From Ignelater luminosus (Eukaryota; Arthropoda; Insecta; Coleoptera; Elateridae): a stretch of DNA of 64,000 nt. The notes under the pieces were generated by a model. The model did no database searches and was not told the origin of the DNA. It saw only the letters and a program-made list of their open reading frames with translations. A program made the translations under genes and the position numbers. Below are positions 50,321 to 60,696 of the stretch, one piece after another. The stretch spans positions 113,764 through 177,763 of the forward strand of contig VTPC01005933.1 of the NCBI GenBank assembly GCA_011009095.1, given 5' to 3'. Every line of letters begins with the position of its first letter. Within the stretch, counting starts at the first letter, position 1.

Positions 50321-50323
50321 TTA

Positions 50324-51541
50324 AAGGGCGAACACGCCAAAATACTTAGGGGCACTGAAATTATTTGATACGATTTTAAATTTAACAGGTGGGGGTTGTC
50401 GATTTGAGAATAATTATTCAGTAGGCAGACGAATAAAAGCCGACGATTTCGTCTTGTTTAATTTAATAGTTCGGGTCTTAGTGTACGTGAACTTGCTCAA
50501 AGAGCAAAATTCCCATAATCTACAGTTGGTAAAATTTTAAAAAACTTCAGAGAACGTCTCACTATCATCCGGAAGGCAGGTAGTGGTGTTAAGCAGAGAA
50601 TTTTCAAGCCTAACAAAGAACAAAAAGTTCGACGGGTTTGCAGACAATCCGAACATTTCCACGCGAGGTGTAGCAAAGAAAGTGAAAATGTCACAGTCTT
50701 ACGTCCAAAAGGTGGAAAAGTGAGCTGCACTCAAAAGCTACAGGGCACAATCTGCTCCAGATCGGGATGCAAAATAAAATTTAGCCATGAAAACCAGATC
50801 AGGCAGGTTGTACATCAATTTATTGACCAAATTGTAATGGACGATGAACCGTACAGCTTCGCCAACTTCAACTATCTTGCAGGACGAGACTATTATACTT
50901 CAGTTAATCGCCAAGATGTTCCGGAGCATTGTAAAACAAAGAAGGCTAAATTCGCAAAAAAAATTTTGTCGTTTGGCAAGCCATTTGTTCTTGCGGCCTG
51001 AAGAGCAGAGCGTTAATATCTACAGAAACAATAAATTCATAAATTTACACGAAAGAATGCTTAGAAAAATGTCTTTTGCCATTTCTAAATCAACATCACA
51101 TCAAACCACTCTACTGGTGAGACATTGCAACCTGCCACTACTCTAATGATGTTAAAAAGCGGTACGAGGATAACGACGTTCTTTGCGTCCCGAAAGAGTA
51201 CAATCCACTGAACGCCCCAGAACTGCGACCTATCGAACAATACTGATCGATTTTGAATAGGATCTTAAAGAAAGCAGGCGAAGTTGCTCAGACACAAGAA
51301 GATTTTCGACTAAGTGAATGGCAGCCTCAAACAAGATATCAAAAGGATTTGTACAAAAACTTATGAGCCGCACAAGAAATAAACTAGCAGTAGCAGGGTA
51401 CAGTGTAAATGCAGAGTAATGTAAAACAATTTTTAATTGTAAAACTACTGTACGATTTTCAAATAAACGAGGTTAACTTAACCTTATTGGGTTTTAATTA
51501 CGATAGGTTTTCAGTGTCTCGATTTTGGCGGGTTCACCCTT
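50324..51541 (+). mobile_element. DD37E (ITmD37E-like) transposon
   Basis: The left end AAGGGCGAACACGCCAAAAT (50324) and the inverse right end AAGGGTGAACCCGCCAAAAT (from 51541) match in 18 of 20 bases, and a second matching block CACTGAAA follows inside each. TA flanks both ends (50322-50323 and 51542-51543). The 1.2-kb length and single transposase fit the IS630-Tc1/mariner group. Confidence 0.93.
50430..51366 (+). pseudogene. DD37E-type IS630/Tc1/mariner transposase, broken
   Basis: The N-terminal part has an HTH-like SSGLSVRELAQRAKFP, a TAA at 50516, STVGKILKNF and RKAGSG. Next comes KMSQSYVQK-like sequence in a shifted frame, then VHQFIDQIVMDDEPYS with the first catalytic Asp (50840 or 50843), and KAKFAKKILSF. 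A frameshift near 50965 leads to VWQAICSCGLKS, ECLEKCLLPFLNQHH, DIATCHYSNDVKKRY (second Asp, 51121) and NAPELRPIEQY (Glu, 51235), with 37 residues between them. Stops interrupt at 51029 or nearby, 51118 and about 51244, the last two at likely Trp codons. The final TGA is at 51364. The spacing and acidic Glu distinguish it from the DD37D element at 38512. Confidence 0.9.
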
Positions 51542-51543
51542 TA

Positions 51544-52785
51544 CATTACATAGAAAACAAAAGCAGCATGTATAATGAGGGCAAGCCCTTTTTCTCATCG
51601 TTTTAATTATGGAATCTTCACATTTGATTTTTCGTCCTCTAGCTACAAAATGTCGAAACGAAGAAAGAGAAAAAGTTGCCAGTGCCCAACTCAATTCATT
51701 TAGTAACCTCCTCGTTATGTTTCTAAGAAGATAAGTAAGTCTTGCTTCGACCCAAACTTCTGTTTCCAAGCAAAGCATCAACATCTGAGACACATTTAAC
51801 CTGGTATAAACTGAAAAGTCATTATTTTGCTATGCAGTGTAGCGTTAGCAACCTTCCTTTAGCATGTTAGTTATTAACGTGCCAACGTATTCGAGTCTAC
51901 TGGATTGCGAAAAGCGTTTCTGAAAGTTCCAGTTATTGTGAAAACACGCAGACATACAGAAAGATTGCGTGAAATAGCTGCGCTTAAGAATTAATCAGAT
52001 AATATTAACTGCAAGAAGAAATATGAATGTAGTTACTTTGAGGTATAATTTAAAAGAATATGGAGTAAGTATGAATGACTACACCCTTGAAGCGAAGAGA
52101 AAATTCATACTCTGAACCAAGTTAACTTTAGTCTTGGATGTCAGATGTAAATAAAAATGCAAAACGTAATGATTTTTGAGAATCTAGGCTCAGATGATTT
52201 AGTTGGACATTTTATGATTTCATTCTCACTAGCCCTTTTACAAACCACCAATAGTCCAATATACCAACTGCGTCAAGATGTAAAGAATACACAGCGTTGT
52301 CCGGTGAAACAAAAAGCAGAAGTAGACAAAGCTCTACTGCTCGGTGGTTGCGTCTAAATTCTTCATTACAGCTTGTCTTATTCATCATCTAACCTAACCC
52401 CAAAAGAGGTAACGTTTAATATGCAGTTAAGGTTTTTGGGAAACGTCAGATCAGAGAGAACATTAATCAAAAATGATATGAGCAATTATATTTCTTCGAA
52501 GATAGCTAGTTATAAGGAAATTGGCGTAAAGATGTTCTTGATCTTGATGAATCTGTATACTTGTCGTACTTAATCGATAGATTTTTCAAGAAATCTAATT
52601 TCTCTAGAATACATAGTTTGCTTAGATTGATTTGAAAATATACATACTACAATCCTTTCTGCAAGTTCTTTAAGCGTTTCATTATAATAATTCCATTTTG
52701 TTCAGTGTAGGTATTACGTAATAAACTTATTAATCACACATCAATGTTCTTTCTTCAATATTTTTGAGAATTCTAAAAAAAATTG
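51544..52785. other. No gene recognised
   Basis: No protein or RNA motif was found; the open frames are short (at most about 100 codons) and anonymous. Confidence 0.5.
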
Positions 52786-52790
52786 TATTA

Positions 52791-52907
52791 CAAACAAATT
52801 TTGACATAATTGGAGTAGCGGAGACATGGTTAAGTAATCAACTAACGATTGATCTTGTAAATATCAATGATTATACATTTATATCAAGTGATCGTGAAGC
52901 AGCTTGA
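52791..52907 (+). pseudogene. LINE endonuclease fragment (Jockey/CR1-type)
   Basis: The frame reads NFDIIGVAETWLSNQ at 52797-52841, then NINDYTFISSDREA before a TGA at 52905. DIIG--ETWL with the catalytic Glu-Thr-Trp, followed by I--Y-F---DR, is the signature of the APE-type endonuclease of Jockey/CR1-like LINEs. Only this exon-sized piece remains. Confidence 0.85.
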
Positions 52908-53284
52908 GAAGTCGAGCTTTCAAAAATTATATCTCAGCCAAACCATTTAACCCAAAACACCGTCACTTTAATCGATATGATTATTGTATTAGCAACATTG
53001 AATAAACGGTTTCGTCGAGTGAATCAATAACTTGCATTTTTTAAACTTAAGGTAACCGTATAGAGAATTCATCAACTTCCAGAATCTTAGAAATCCTAAT
53101 CGTTAGGTAGTTTAGTTAAGACTCTGCGAAAACATTCTTTCGAATTTTAGAAAAAAATCTAAAAGCTTTAGAAAAAATATATTTCTATTAAAATTCAAAC
53201 AAAAAATATATTTAATTAAGGTTTTCAGGATTTTCTTAAAATTTGAAAACATTCTTTTGTATATTTTAAATTTATTAAAAATAT
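52908..53284. other. No gene recognised
   Basis: AT-rich with many A and T runs and no protein or RNA-gene motif. It separates the LINE endonuclease fragment from the tRNA-like sequence. Confidence 0.4.
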
Positions 53285-53362
53285 TGTCGCTGGCAGGATT
53301 TGAACTTGGCAGTTTTTATAGCAAAAAATGTGTGCTAGCACGCTAACAACGCTTCCAAACCT
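53285..53362 (-). repeat. tRNA-derived sequence (tRNA pseudogene or SINE head)
   Basis: On the minus strand GTTGTTAGCGTGCTAGC resembles a D-arm/A box (compare GTGG-TAGCG-GC), TAGCA...TGCTA could pair as an anticodon stem, and AGTTCAAATCC is close to the B box GGTTCGANTCC. The acceptor stem is not convincing, and I see no body or tail that would prove a SINE. Confidence 0.45.
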
Positions 53363-55234
53363 ACACTTGAATTTCCTAGCTCTTAAATCACTGTAAACTC
53401 CCAATTGTAATTAGCAAGCAAGCACTGTAAATATAAATATAAATAAAATATAATTCTCTTTCAGTCTACTTAGAATTGAGTTTTTTTTCGAGTCATATGT
53501 TACATATTTTAAAAGGTATATGACGCCAGCATATAAAATAGTAACCATTGGAAAGGATATAAGATAAAAAGCAGTTAAAACCCCTATTAGAGAAGTCACA
53601 AAATCTTTAGAATAGACGTTTTTTATTACCGATTGTACATCAAACTAACAATTTTGATCTTTCGTCTTTGCATAAATTAAATCACTTTGATTGCCACCAA
53701 AAATATTTTGATTTATTTATAACCAATTATATCTAAACCACAAGTTTGTTAGATTTTATATTTATCCGATTATACCACAATAAGTTTGAAGGAGTGTCCT
53801 CCTGTTTAGGGAAGCTTAATCACACACACTGCTGTGACTACTAATAAGATATGACAAGAAAAAACACAATGTCCATCTCTTTTTCCCACTTTTTTTTTCT
53901 TTGAAACCCAGGTACATACATAGAAATTTATCTATTAGAAATTCGAAGTATGTAACTACTGCTAACAAATTTTTCTAGTGCTTTACTATTGGTAAAGGTC
54001 AATGCACCGACGACACCATCGTTTAGTATTCCGGAAAATTGTAAATTACAACTGCATCACATTTTAATGTCTAATATTATCCGAGAGCGCGCACACAGAA
54101 GTAGAACTAATTAAATTTTATTGGGAATTTTTCTTGGAAACTCATTAAAATTAGATGATAAAAAGCAAATTTCTTTTTTAGAAGTCTTGTAACAGTAGTT
54201 TCTGATTTACTAATTCCAACGATACTTAGAGGTATGCACACAACACACACAGATGCCTACTATACTACTACATATTTATAATCCTCTTGCCTAGCAATTT
54301 TCGGGATCGTAAAAGCTATTACTTCTGTTAACACCTAAACAGATCATAAAGTACGCTCACCGCGGCAGTCGTGTAAATCATTTTAACTCGACAAACATAA
54401 TATTTTGTGAAAAATGCAATAGGAAAATTAAACGAAGCTACTAACATAGAACCGGCTCGGTTTGGCACTTTTGTATGTTAAATCAAATTCAATTCTAGAC
54501 GTACATAATTTATTTAATGTATTCAAATATTTATGAATTCTTATTTATTTTTTTCTGTAAGTTATTCATTTGTATATTAGAAGAATAGATTTCGTTAGCG
54601 ATTGCGTGTTACTCTTTCGGTAAATTAGAAAAAAGATATATTCCTTATTAAATTAAAAACCTATCATCCGTAAAAAACGCATAGCTTAAGTTGATATAAA
54701 GATTCTTAGCTCACACTACGAATATTATAGAATACATAACGTAACAATTAATAGTTTTTATACATTGTTGCTAATCAAGAACGATAGTTCAAGAAGTTCT
54801 GAGAATCCTCATGAGCATCTATAGCTTCTCCGTTGAGAAAATGTAAGTACTTGAAAATTTTTGACCTGCTTCGTGTTGATGTTCAGCAATGGCTGATTCC
54901 AACAAGATAACTGTCTTCATTTAACAATAGTATTAGCAAGCGTAATGTTTCTCTAAAATTTCTGTTTAATTCACAGTTATATTAAGTATTAAGATGCAGA
55001 TAACCTAAGAATAGCAGAGCTTGTCAGCTGTCTAGAAAGTCTGAAGCCCAACTTGACTTAGAAATTCTGACAAAAGAATGTCTCGCTTTGATCTTAGTGT
55101 TTTTACCGCATGCGTTTTTGTGGGTCCCGTCTTATTCAAACTAAAGATCTCTTCAATCATAGATTGTATTATGAATAGAAAATGGTGGAAAACGAAGAAA
55201 AAATGAGGAAGTTTTACATAATGGAATATTGAGA
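53363..55234. other. No gene recognised
   Basis: AT-rich with no transposase or RT signature. The part from about 54780 onward has a more mixed, repeat-like composition leading into repeat copy B. Confidence 0.4.
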
Positions 55235-55560
55235 TCTTTATCCTTGATATCTAATATGTGAGCTTAGCAAACTCTCATATAGTGATCAGCATCACCATAG
55301 ACGCTTCATCATGCTCAAAAATGGTATAAATAAGGTTCTCAGTTTGAAAACTTAAAAGTATTAAAAGTAAAAAAATATAGGATCACAATGTTGATTAACA
55401 CTTGATTAACCAATTAACCAATAAGATTCTATTGGTGCGTCGATCTATGTTTTGATTGGTCATTGGCACGTTTCAAAACGTATAACAACCTAAGCTTGCA
55501 AAAATATTCAAAAAGTCAATTGTGGATTTTTCCGATTGCTACACCTGATGCGGTAAAAGA
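55235..55560 (+). repeat. Dispersed repeat, copy B (paralogue at 1190-1500)
   Basis: Matches copy A block by block, with a roughly 60-bp local rearrangement around 55390-55450 where an AACCAATTAACCAATAAG-type stretch is inserted. No LINE coding sequence follows. Confidence 0.65.
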
Positions 55561-55863
55561 GGAAAGGCTGCAGAAATGGTGACACAATCTTTAAGCACAA
55601 CGAAATCTCCACTTCTCACAAGTAGGACATCAACTGCTAGTGCATTAATCTAGCTTCTCAACGTCCCATCTTTAATGATGCATTTAGATTAACTTTTTCT
55701 AGATGGTGTCCTTCTTGAACTACAAGAGCTAAATATAACAAAAGTGTTATCATAGAAATGATTGAGTAATAGACAATAGCATCGAATCAATGTCAGGATA
55801 AGAGTTTGGAAGAATTTATGTGCAGTAGACTGGAGACTACTGTGGAAATCTAGAAATCAAATA

Positions 55864-56085
55864 ATGGCTGACTATTGCTCGAAAAGCGTGTTTAGGTATG
55901 CCTTTCACGTTTGGTATTATCTAATTTGCGTGTTAAGTTTTTACAGATCAGTAAGTGCTTCGCCTTGCAAGAATCACGGTGACGATCTTTTGGGAGAATT
56001 CCGGCCAGTAGAAGCAATTAAGTCTAAACATACTTTAACACATGACCAGTTCCTTGTGCTAAACCGTTCTGCAGGCAGAAGATGA
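55864..56085 (+). CDS. Small ORF with signal-peptide-like N-terminus
   Basis: The ATG at 55864 has an A at -3. The 73-codon frame starts with a short polar stretch, then a hydrophobic segment VWYYLICVLSFY (about residues 16-27), then SVSASPC, a plausible signal-peptidase site, a polar remainder with one Cys, and a dibasic RR end. A donor-like GTAAGT at about 55950 could end a first exon right after the hydrophobic segment instead. I recognise no family. No upstream promoter or downstream partner exon is evident, so this may be a chance ORF. Confidence 0.22.
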   Translation: MADYCSKSVFRYAFHVWYYLICVLSFYRSVSASPCKNHGDDLLGEFRPVEAIKSKHTLTHDQFLVLNRSAGRR

Positions 56086-56903
56086 GCTGGTGATCCCTAA
56101 AGACAGTGATTTTACTTTCGATCCCTCTTTCGCCGCTTTTACCACCAGGGAGCGTCATCAATTTTAGATACCCTGAAGATTCATCAACTATTCTCGAGAT
56201 ACCGTGACTATTTTCATCCTTCAGTCTATCATGTGCACTCGATCAAACTCTGATCCATAAGCGTCTGTCGGTTGGTGTCGAGATTGGATTTTCAGTTCTA
56301 GGTCCACAGACCCAACCGAACGAGTTTTCTATCTGTCCAGATTTTGCTGGTTGAGATCACGAAATAGATCAAATTCAGTTGTAACCAGTGAAAATGCAAG
56401 CATGATCATGACGAAATTTAAAACAAAAATACCTCGATCACGATTATCTCGAAAAGTCTTGTAAAGTTGCGGGAATATGCCAACAGATCAACAGACAGAC
56501 AGACGAATTCAGATACGAAATTTTTTAAATTTCGTCGAAAATTCTTTACTCGATAGCGAAAAGAGATAAGCACGTCGGATTTGTGGGTTTGTGAATAGCA
56601 CGCCACCTTACGTTTCTTCCACGAAAAGATTCTCCGATTCGTCGATTCTGGCTATTTTCGAAAAATTGCAGAAAATACCAAACATTCAGGTGGAAGTTTC
56701 TAAACGGGATTGATGCAGGCAGAGTTCGACCCTCTTTTGTTTTATCAGCCCTACCCCTGCAATTTTAAGAAGGTGTTCTTAAATTTAGTAATCTTCTCGA
56801 GTTGCTCACTCATTACAAACATTAAAGTATTAATGACGTCTTTATAATAAGTAATATTACAATTTAAATTAATTAAATTATTCAAAAATCTCTACCATAG
56901 GTA

Positions 56904-56969
56904 GGATTCGAACCTACGTACCCTTCTCTCGTGTAAGGGTACGAGATAAGGGTATGTAGGTTCGAATCC
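56904..56969. repeat. Inverted repeat with two tRNA T-arm (B-box) motifs
   Basis: Arms of 29 bp (56904-56932 and 56941-56969) match in 27 positions around an 8-nt loop, GTAAGGGT. Each arm ends in GGTTCGAATCC, the universal T-loop/B-box core, facing outward on opposite strands. Neither strand gives a proper cloverleaf, so this is probably a head-to-head duplication of a tRNA or SINE fragment. Confidence 0.75.
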
Positions 56970-57928
56970 AATTCCAGAATTCGTAGCACTAATTGCTTCA
57001 AAAGCCACTAACACAATTATTCAATGAAAATGTGGTAATTAGACCATTTTCCACTAGAAATCTTATATTCAAAAATGTAGAGTTATACCAAACAAATTTT
57101 AAAACAAAGAACGCAACAAATTGTTGCTTGAAGCACCTCTATCAAATGTCACGTTCATCCACCAGATTTCAAAATCCAAGAAGAACTGAATGTATAAAAT
57201 TAGATTAAAAAGAAAATCGATGATTTACGATCAATATTTTACTTTTTTAAATTAAATTAGAATTTTTAAAAAATTATCTAACACAAGTGAAGTTTTTATA
57301 CGGGAGAATAACAAATATATTCAAAGAAATGTTAAAATCGGACTATTCAAGGGCACTTCGTGAGGGAAGATGCTTATTTCCTTACAAAGGACAATTTTAA
57401 ATAAGAAAGGCTTAAAAATATAGAATTCTTAATTCAATTTAATCAATAAACAAACCAAATTTTGAATTCAACAATAAATTATTGAAATTGATTCGATCAA
57501 GTCGACAGTATAAATCCACATTATTTTATGACACTCTCGTACCAAGCTACAATAATAAAATCTTGGCGGGATTTTTAAGAATTTAAATAATTATATTCTG
57601 ACAAGTAACGGACCGTTACGGTATAAAGAAACTAAAGGAAGCCAATAAGTCTTGTAGATATGAATAAAAGCGTAAAAATGGCAGCCTAAAATTTCTCCAA
57701 CGCGGGGTTAGTTTCTTTGGTTCAACCGAGGGGTGATTCTTAGGTAATTTAAAGCTTAAAGTTTTGAATTTAAATATTAGGTTGAGATTCCCGTATGCTT
57801 TGCATAGCGCCTCTCTACATTCATATTTAGACTACCAGTCACAATATCGGGGAACAAAATGGAAAAAAACATAACATGGTCTCCAAGTGTTAAGATTCTT
57901 CCACTGGTCTATCAAATTACTAAAAACA
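56970..57928. other. No gene recognised
   Basis: AT-rich flank of the following element; the ORF at 56993-57208 has no recognisable motif. Confidence 0.4.
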
Positions 57929-57930
57929 TA

Positions 57931-60455
57931 TGTGACCCTGGATGATAAAACACATCTAGTGTGTCAAAATGCGTTTTAGAGAAAAATGCATTTAAAGTTA
58001 TCAATTTCAATTCGGCACTATAGTGGATTATTAGAAATATGCGTACCTGCACTGAATGAAGTCAAAATTAAACAAATTCACTCTTGGTTTTACGTAGTTT
58101 TCATTGCGTTATTTTTAATTTTGTTTATTTGTGACTGATTGAAAAATATGAAATTAGTTAGTAGCAAGTTGGAAAAATGTGTAAATTCATTATAAAATCC
58201 TGAAATTCGAATTAAGTAATTTAACAATCATGGAAGCCGAACAAGAAGGTAATGTACTTACGTCAAGGTGTACAGCAGGAGTTAGTAAAGTTAAACATGA
58301 TCTACGATCTCGATGATGAACCACGTAGGTATACCGATTTGATTAATATTGCATGCGAATCTGATAATGTACTATCGCGGCAAAAAAAACCGGGGCACGC
58401 TTGTATGTCGATACGTCGGTTCTAGCAAAATTTCTCTCTTTTGCATCAGGCTTTAAGATGGATTTGTCAATTCAATTAATACTTATTTACATAATAGTTT
58501 TACAAGGGGTAAGTTTAGAACTTGTGTGGTGTCCCGCTTTTTCTTGCCGTAATAGTACATGCAAGTAACGAAGATAGTGAGCAATCGATTGAACATGAAG
58601 CAAATTCGAATATTGTACCAACCAATCCATTGCAAGATGTGAATTGAACCATGCTGCTTTCGCAAACTTAATAAAACACCGATTGCTGCAAGACAAACTG
58701 TAAGAGCTAATGTGATCAAAATGTCATCAACAGATGAAAAGGAATTGGAAACTGTACAATCGATGTATAGTGACGCTAGTGAAGCCTGCTGTTCAAAAGC
58801 GTTGCCGAAAAATCTTATGTGGCAGTTTCGAGATTACTTCCGTGAGTTATCAAAAGATGAATCACTAAATCACTTAAAAGCTCATCGACAACATTATTCA
58901 CTGAGAGACTTCTACGATAATGCAACAAGGAAGAAGTATACAACAAGGATCAAAAAGACCAAAACTCGACGGAATACAATGTATGTATTCCATATACATG
59001 ATGACGGAACAGAACGTTACAAAAATTGAATGCGACATTTGGATAGTAAAGGATTGTCCGCCAGAAATCTTGGTCTAACTGGAAAAAATGCGAATCGTAA
59101 AACCCATGTTATTCCAGAATTACGTGAACGTACAGTTAAGTTTATTAAGGCTTTCGGCGATCAAGTTGCGGTTCCACTATCAGGTCGCCTTCCACAATCC
59201 AAGGACTTGAAGGCTATGAAACTTCCATCCGTCGAAACGAAAATTTCAGTATTTCGTCGTTACATTAAATCTTGCGAAGAAAAAGAGGAGCTCATGGTTG
59301 GAGACAGTTTATTTTATACATTATGGATTAAACACTGTTCATACATAGCTTGCCGACGACCCTGTGATACTTGCCACCAAAATGCGGTTTTACTCATGAG
59401 GGCAAAAAGTGTAGAAGTAAAAAAAGAAAGACTCAATATCGCTTTGGAACATATTAATCGAGCCACAACTGAGCGAGAATTTTATAAAATGTGGTATCAT
59501 CAAACTAAAGCAGGGGGTTCTTCAAGTTTGTCATTCGATTTTGCTTAGAACATTTCATATCCTAATAGCCCACAACAAGTGGGCTCTGCTTACTGCAAGG
59601 CTGGTAGCAAATGCAGTATTTTTGGAATTAATGATGAGAAAACAGAAATACAAACGAACCATGTTACATCATTACCTAGAAACACATCCATCAGTCGATA
59701 CGCTAACTCTGTTTGCTGATAACTGTGTGTCCTAAAATAAAAATAATGCGATGTTGCACTACCTCGTTGGCGTACGACAACGCAAAAAAAAACTTGAAAA
59801 TTATGTTCAACTTTCTTCTTACGGGTCATACAAAATTTGCGCCAGATAGAATGTTTGGGCTCATTAAATTAAAATTTTCGAAATCCAATATCGACTGTTA
59901 TGAAGACTTCATAACCTGCATTAATATATCTCATAACGGATTCAATAGAAGCGTTAGTGGAACGGGTATTGTTTGGAGAAAATGGAACGAACATTTCAAG
60001 AAACGGCTGCAATCTTCTAGGTAAAGCAATTTATTCAATGTACCTATTCCATAAGATTTTCTTTTTGTTGTGTATTTGTTTCTAGGTATTACCCGTATTT
60101 TTAAACAGTTTGTAAATTCTGAAGAAGAAGGATTTTATCTTCAAATTTCTTCGCCTCCAAGGTAATCTCCCTCCAGGTATTCAACCTGCAGGACTGTCTC
60201 TGGAAAGACAGTGGTATTTATATAAGCACATCAGACCTTTGTGTATCAATTGTGATAAACAAGACTTAGTAGCCCTAAACCAGAAGCTTAATTGAACAAA
60301 ACATGTATTAACTTAACGAATTTGCAATCAAACTGTGCAAAATAAAAAAATGAGCTATTGTACTTGAATTTGTATAAGTTTAGGTGCCCAAATCCTTCGA
60401 TAACTCAAAAATAATATTTTGACACACTAGGTGTGTTTTATCATCCAGGGTCACA
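57931..60455 (+). mobile_element. DNA transposon with 40-bp inverted termini encoding a DUF7869-like protein
   Basis: The first 40 bases from 57931 (TGTGACCCTGGATGATAAAA...) are the inverse of the last 40 ending at 60455, with a single mismatch. TA lies just outside both ends (57929-57930 and 60456-60457); a longer duplication is not evident. The 2525-bp interior encodes one large, broken plus-strand protein reaching to 170 bp from the right end. The inner part of each terminus contains a smaller palindrome, ACACACCTAGTGTGT-like. I cannot assign a named superfamily with confidence. Confidence 0.92.
58229..60295 (+). pseudogene. DUF7869-like putative transposase, interrupted
   Basis: Strong coding signal starts near 58650 (LNKTPIAARQTVRANVIK) and runs in one frame through PKNLMWQFRDYFRELSKDE, TRRNTMYVFHIH, a TGA at 59027, SARNLGLTGKNANRKTHVI, LPSVETKISVFRRYI, CDTCHQNAVLL and SSLSFDFA, to a TAG at 59546. 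That frame continues SYPNSPQQVGSAYCKAG and CSIFGINDEKTE. A frameshift near 59660 gives HHYLETH and LFADNCVS, a TAA at 59734, then NKNNAMLHYL. Another shift in the A run near 59790 gives LLTGHTKFAPDRMFGLIK. The C-terminus LSLERQWYLYKHIRPLCI lies at about 60195-60250 with TGA at 60293. The DNC--QNKNN and GHTKF-PD-FG motifs are what I recall of DUF7869 proteins. The catalytic mechanism is unknown to me. An ATG at 58229 (MEAEQEGNVL) may be the original start; 58310-58640 is frame-disrupted. Confidence 0.8.
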
Positions 60456-60492
60456 TATTTTTTTTGAGAATGCTTCACTTCATATTTCCTTC

Positions 60493-60696
60493 GGCTACGT
60501 TTATGTTGGAGCAGAGATAAACGATAAGAGTGACGATAGTAGCAAAGCAACGAAAAGGTTAGCATTATTTCATATGGAACTGTTTATGTTGAGGAAAGCA
60601 TAAAGTTCCATATGAAGTAATGCTAACTAACCTTTTCGTTGCTTCGCTACTATCGTCGCTCTTATCGTTTATCGTTGCTCCAACATAAACGCACCC
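60493..60696. mobile_element. Long-hairpin MITE (possible PIF/Harbinger type)
   Basis: Two arms of about 95 bp are nearly perfect inverse copies (for example GTTTATGTTGGAGCA on the left against TGCTCCAACATAAAC on the right) around a short loop near 60590-60600. Ends read GGCTACGTTTATG and, inverted, GGGTGCGTTTATG. Flanking trinucleotides TTC and TTA are near matches, which would fit a Harbinger-type 3-bp duplication; this is inference. It lies 37 bp from the right end of the DUF7869-type element. Confidence 0.85.

Noticed and set aside
56904..56969. Ordinary tRNA gene
   Set aside because: T-arm motif is present, but neither strand gives a D-arm, anticodon arm and acceptor stem in order.
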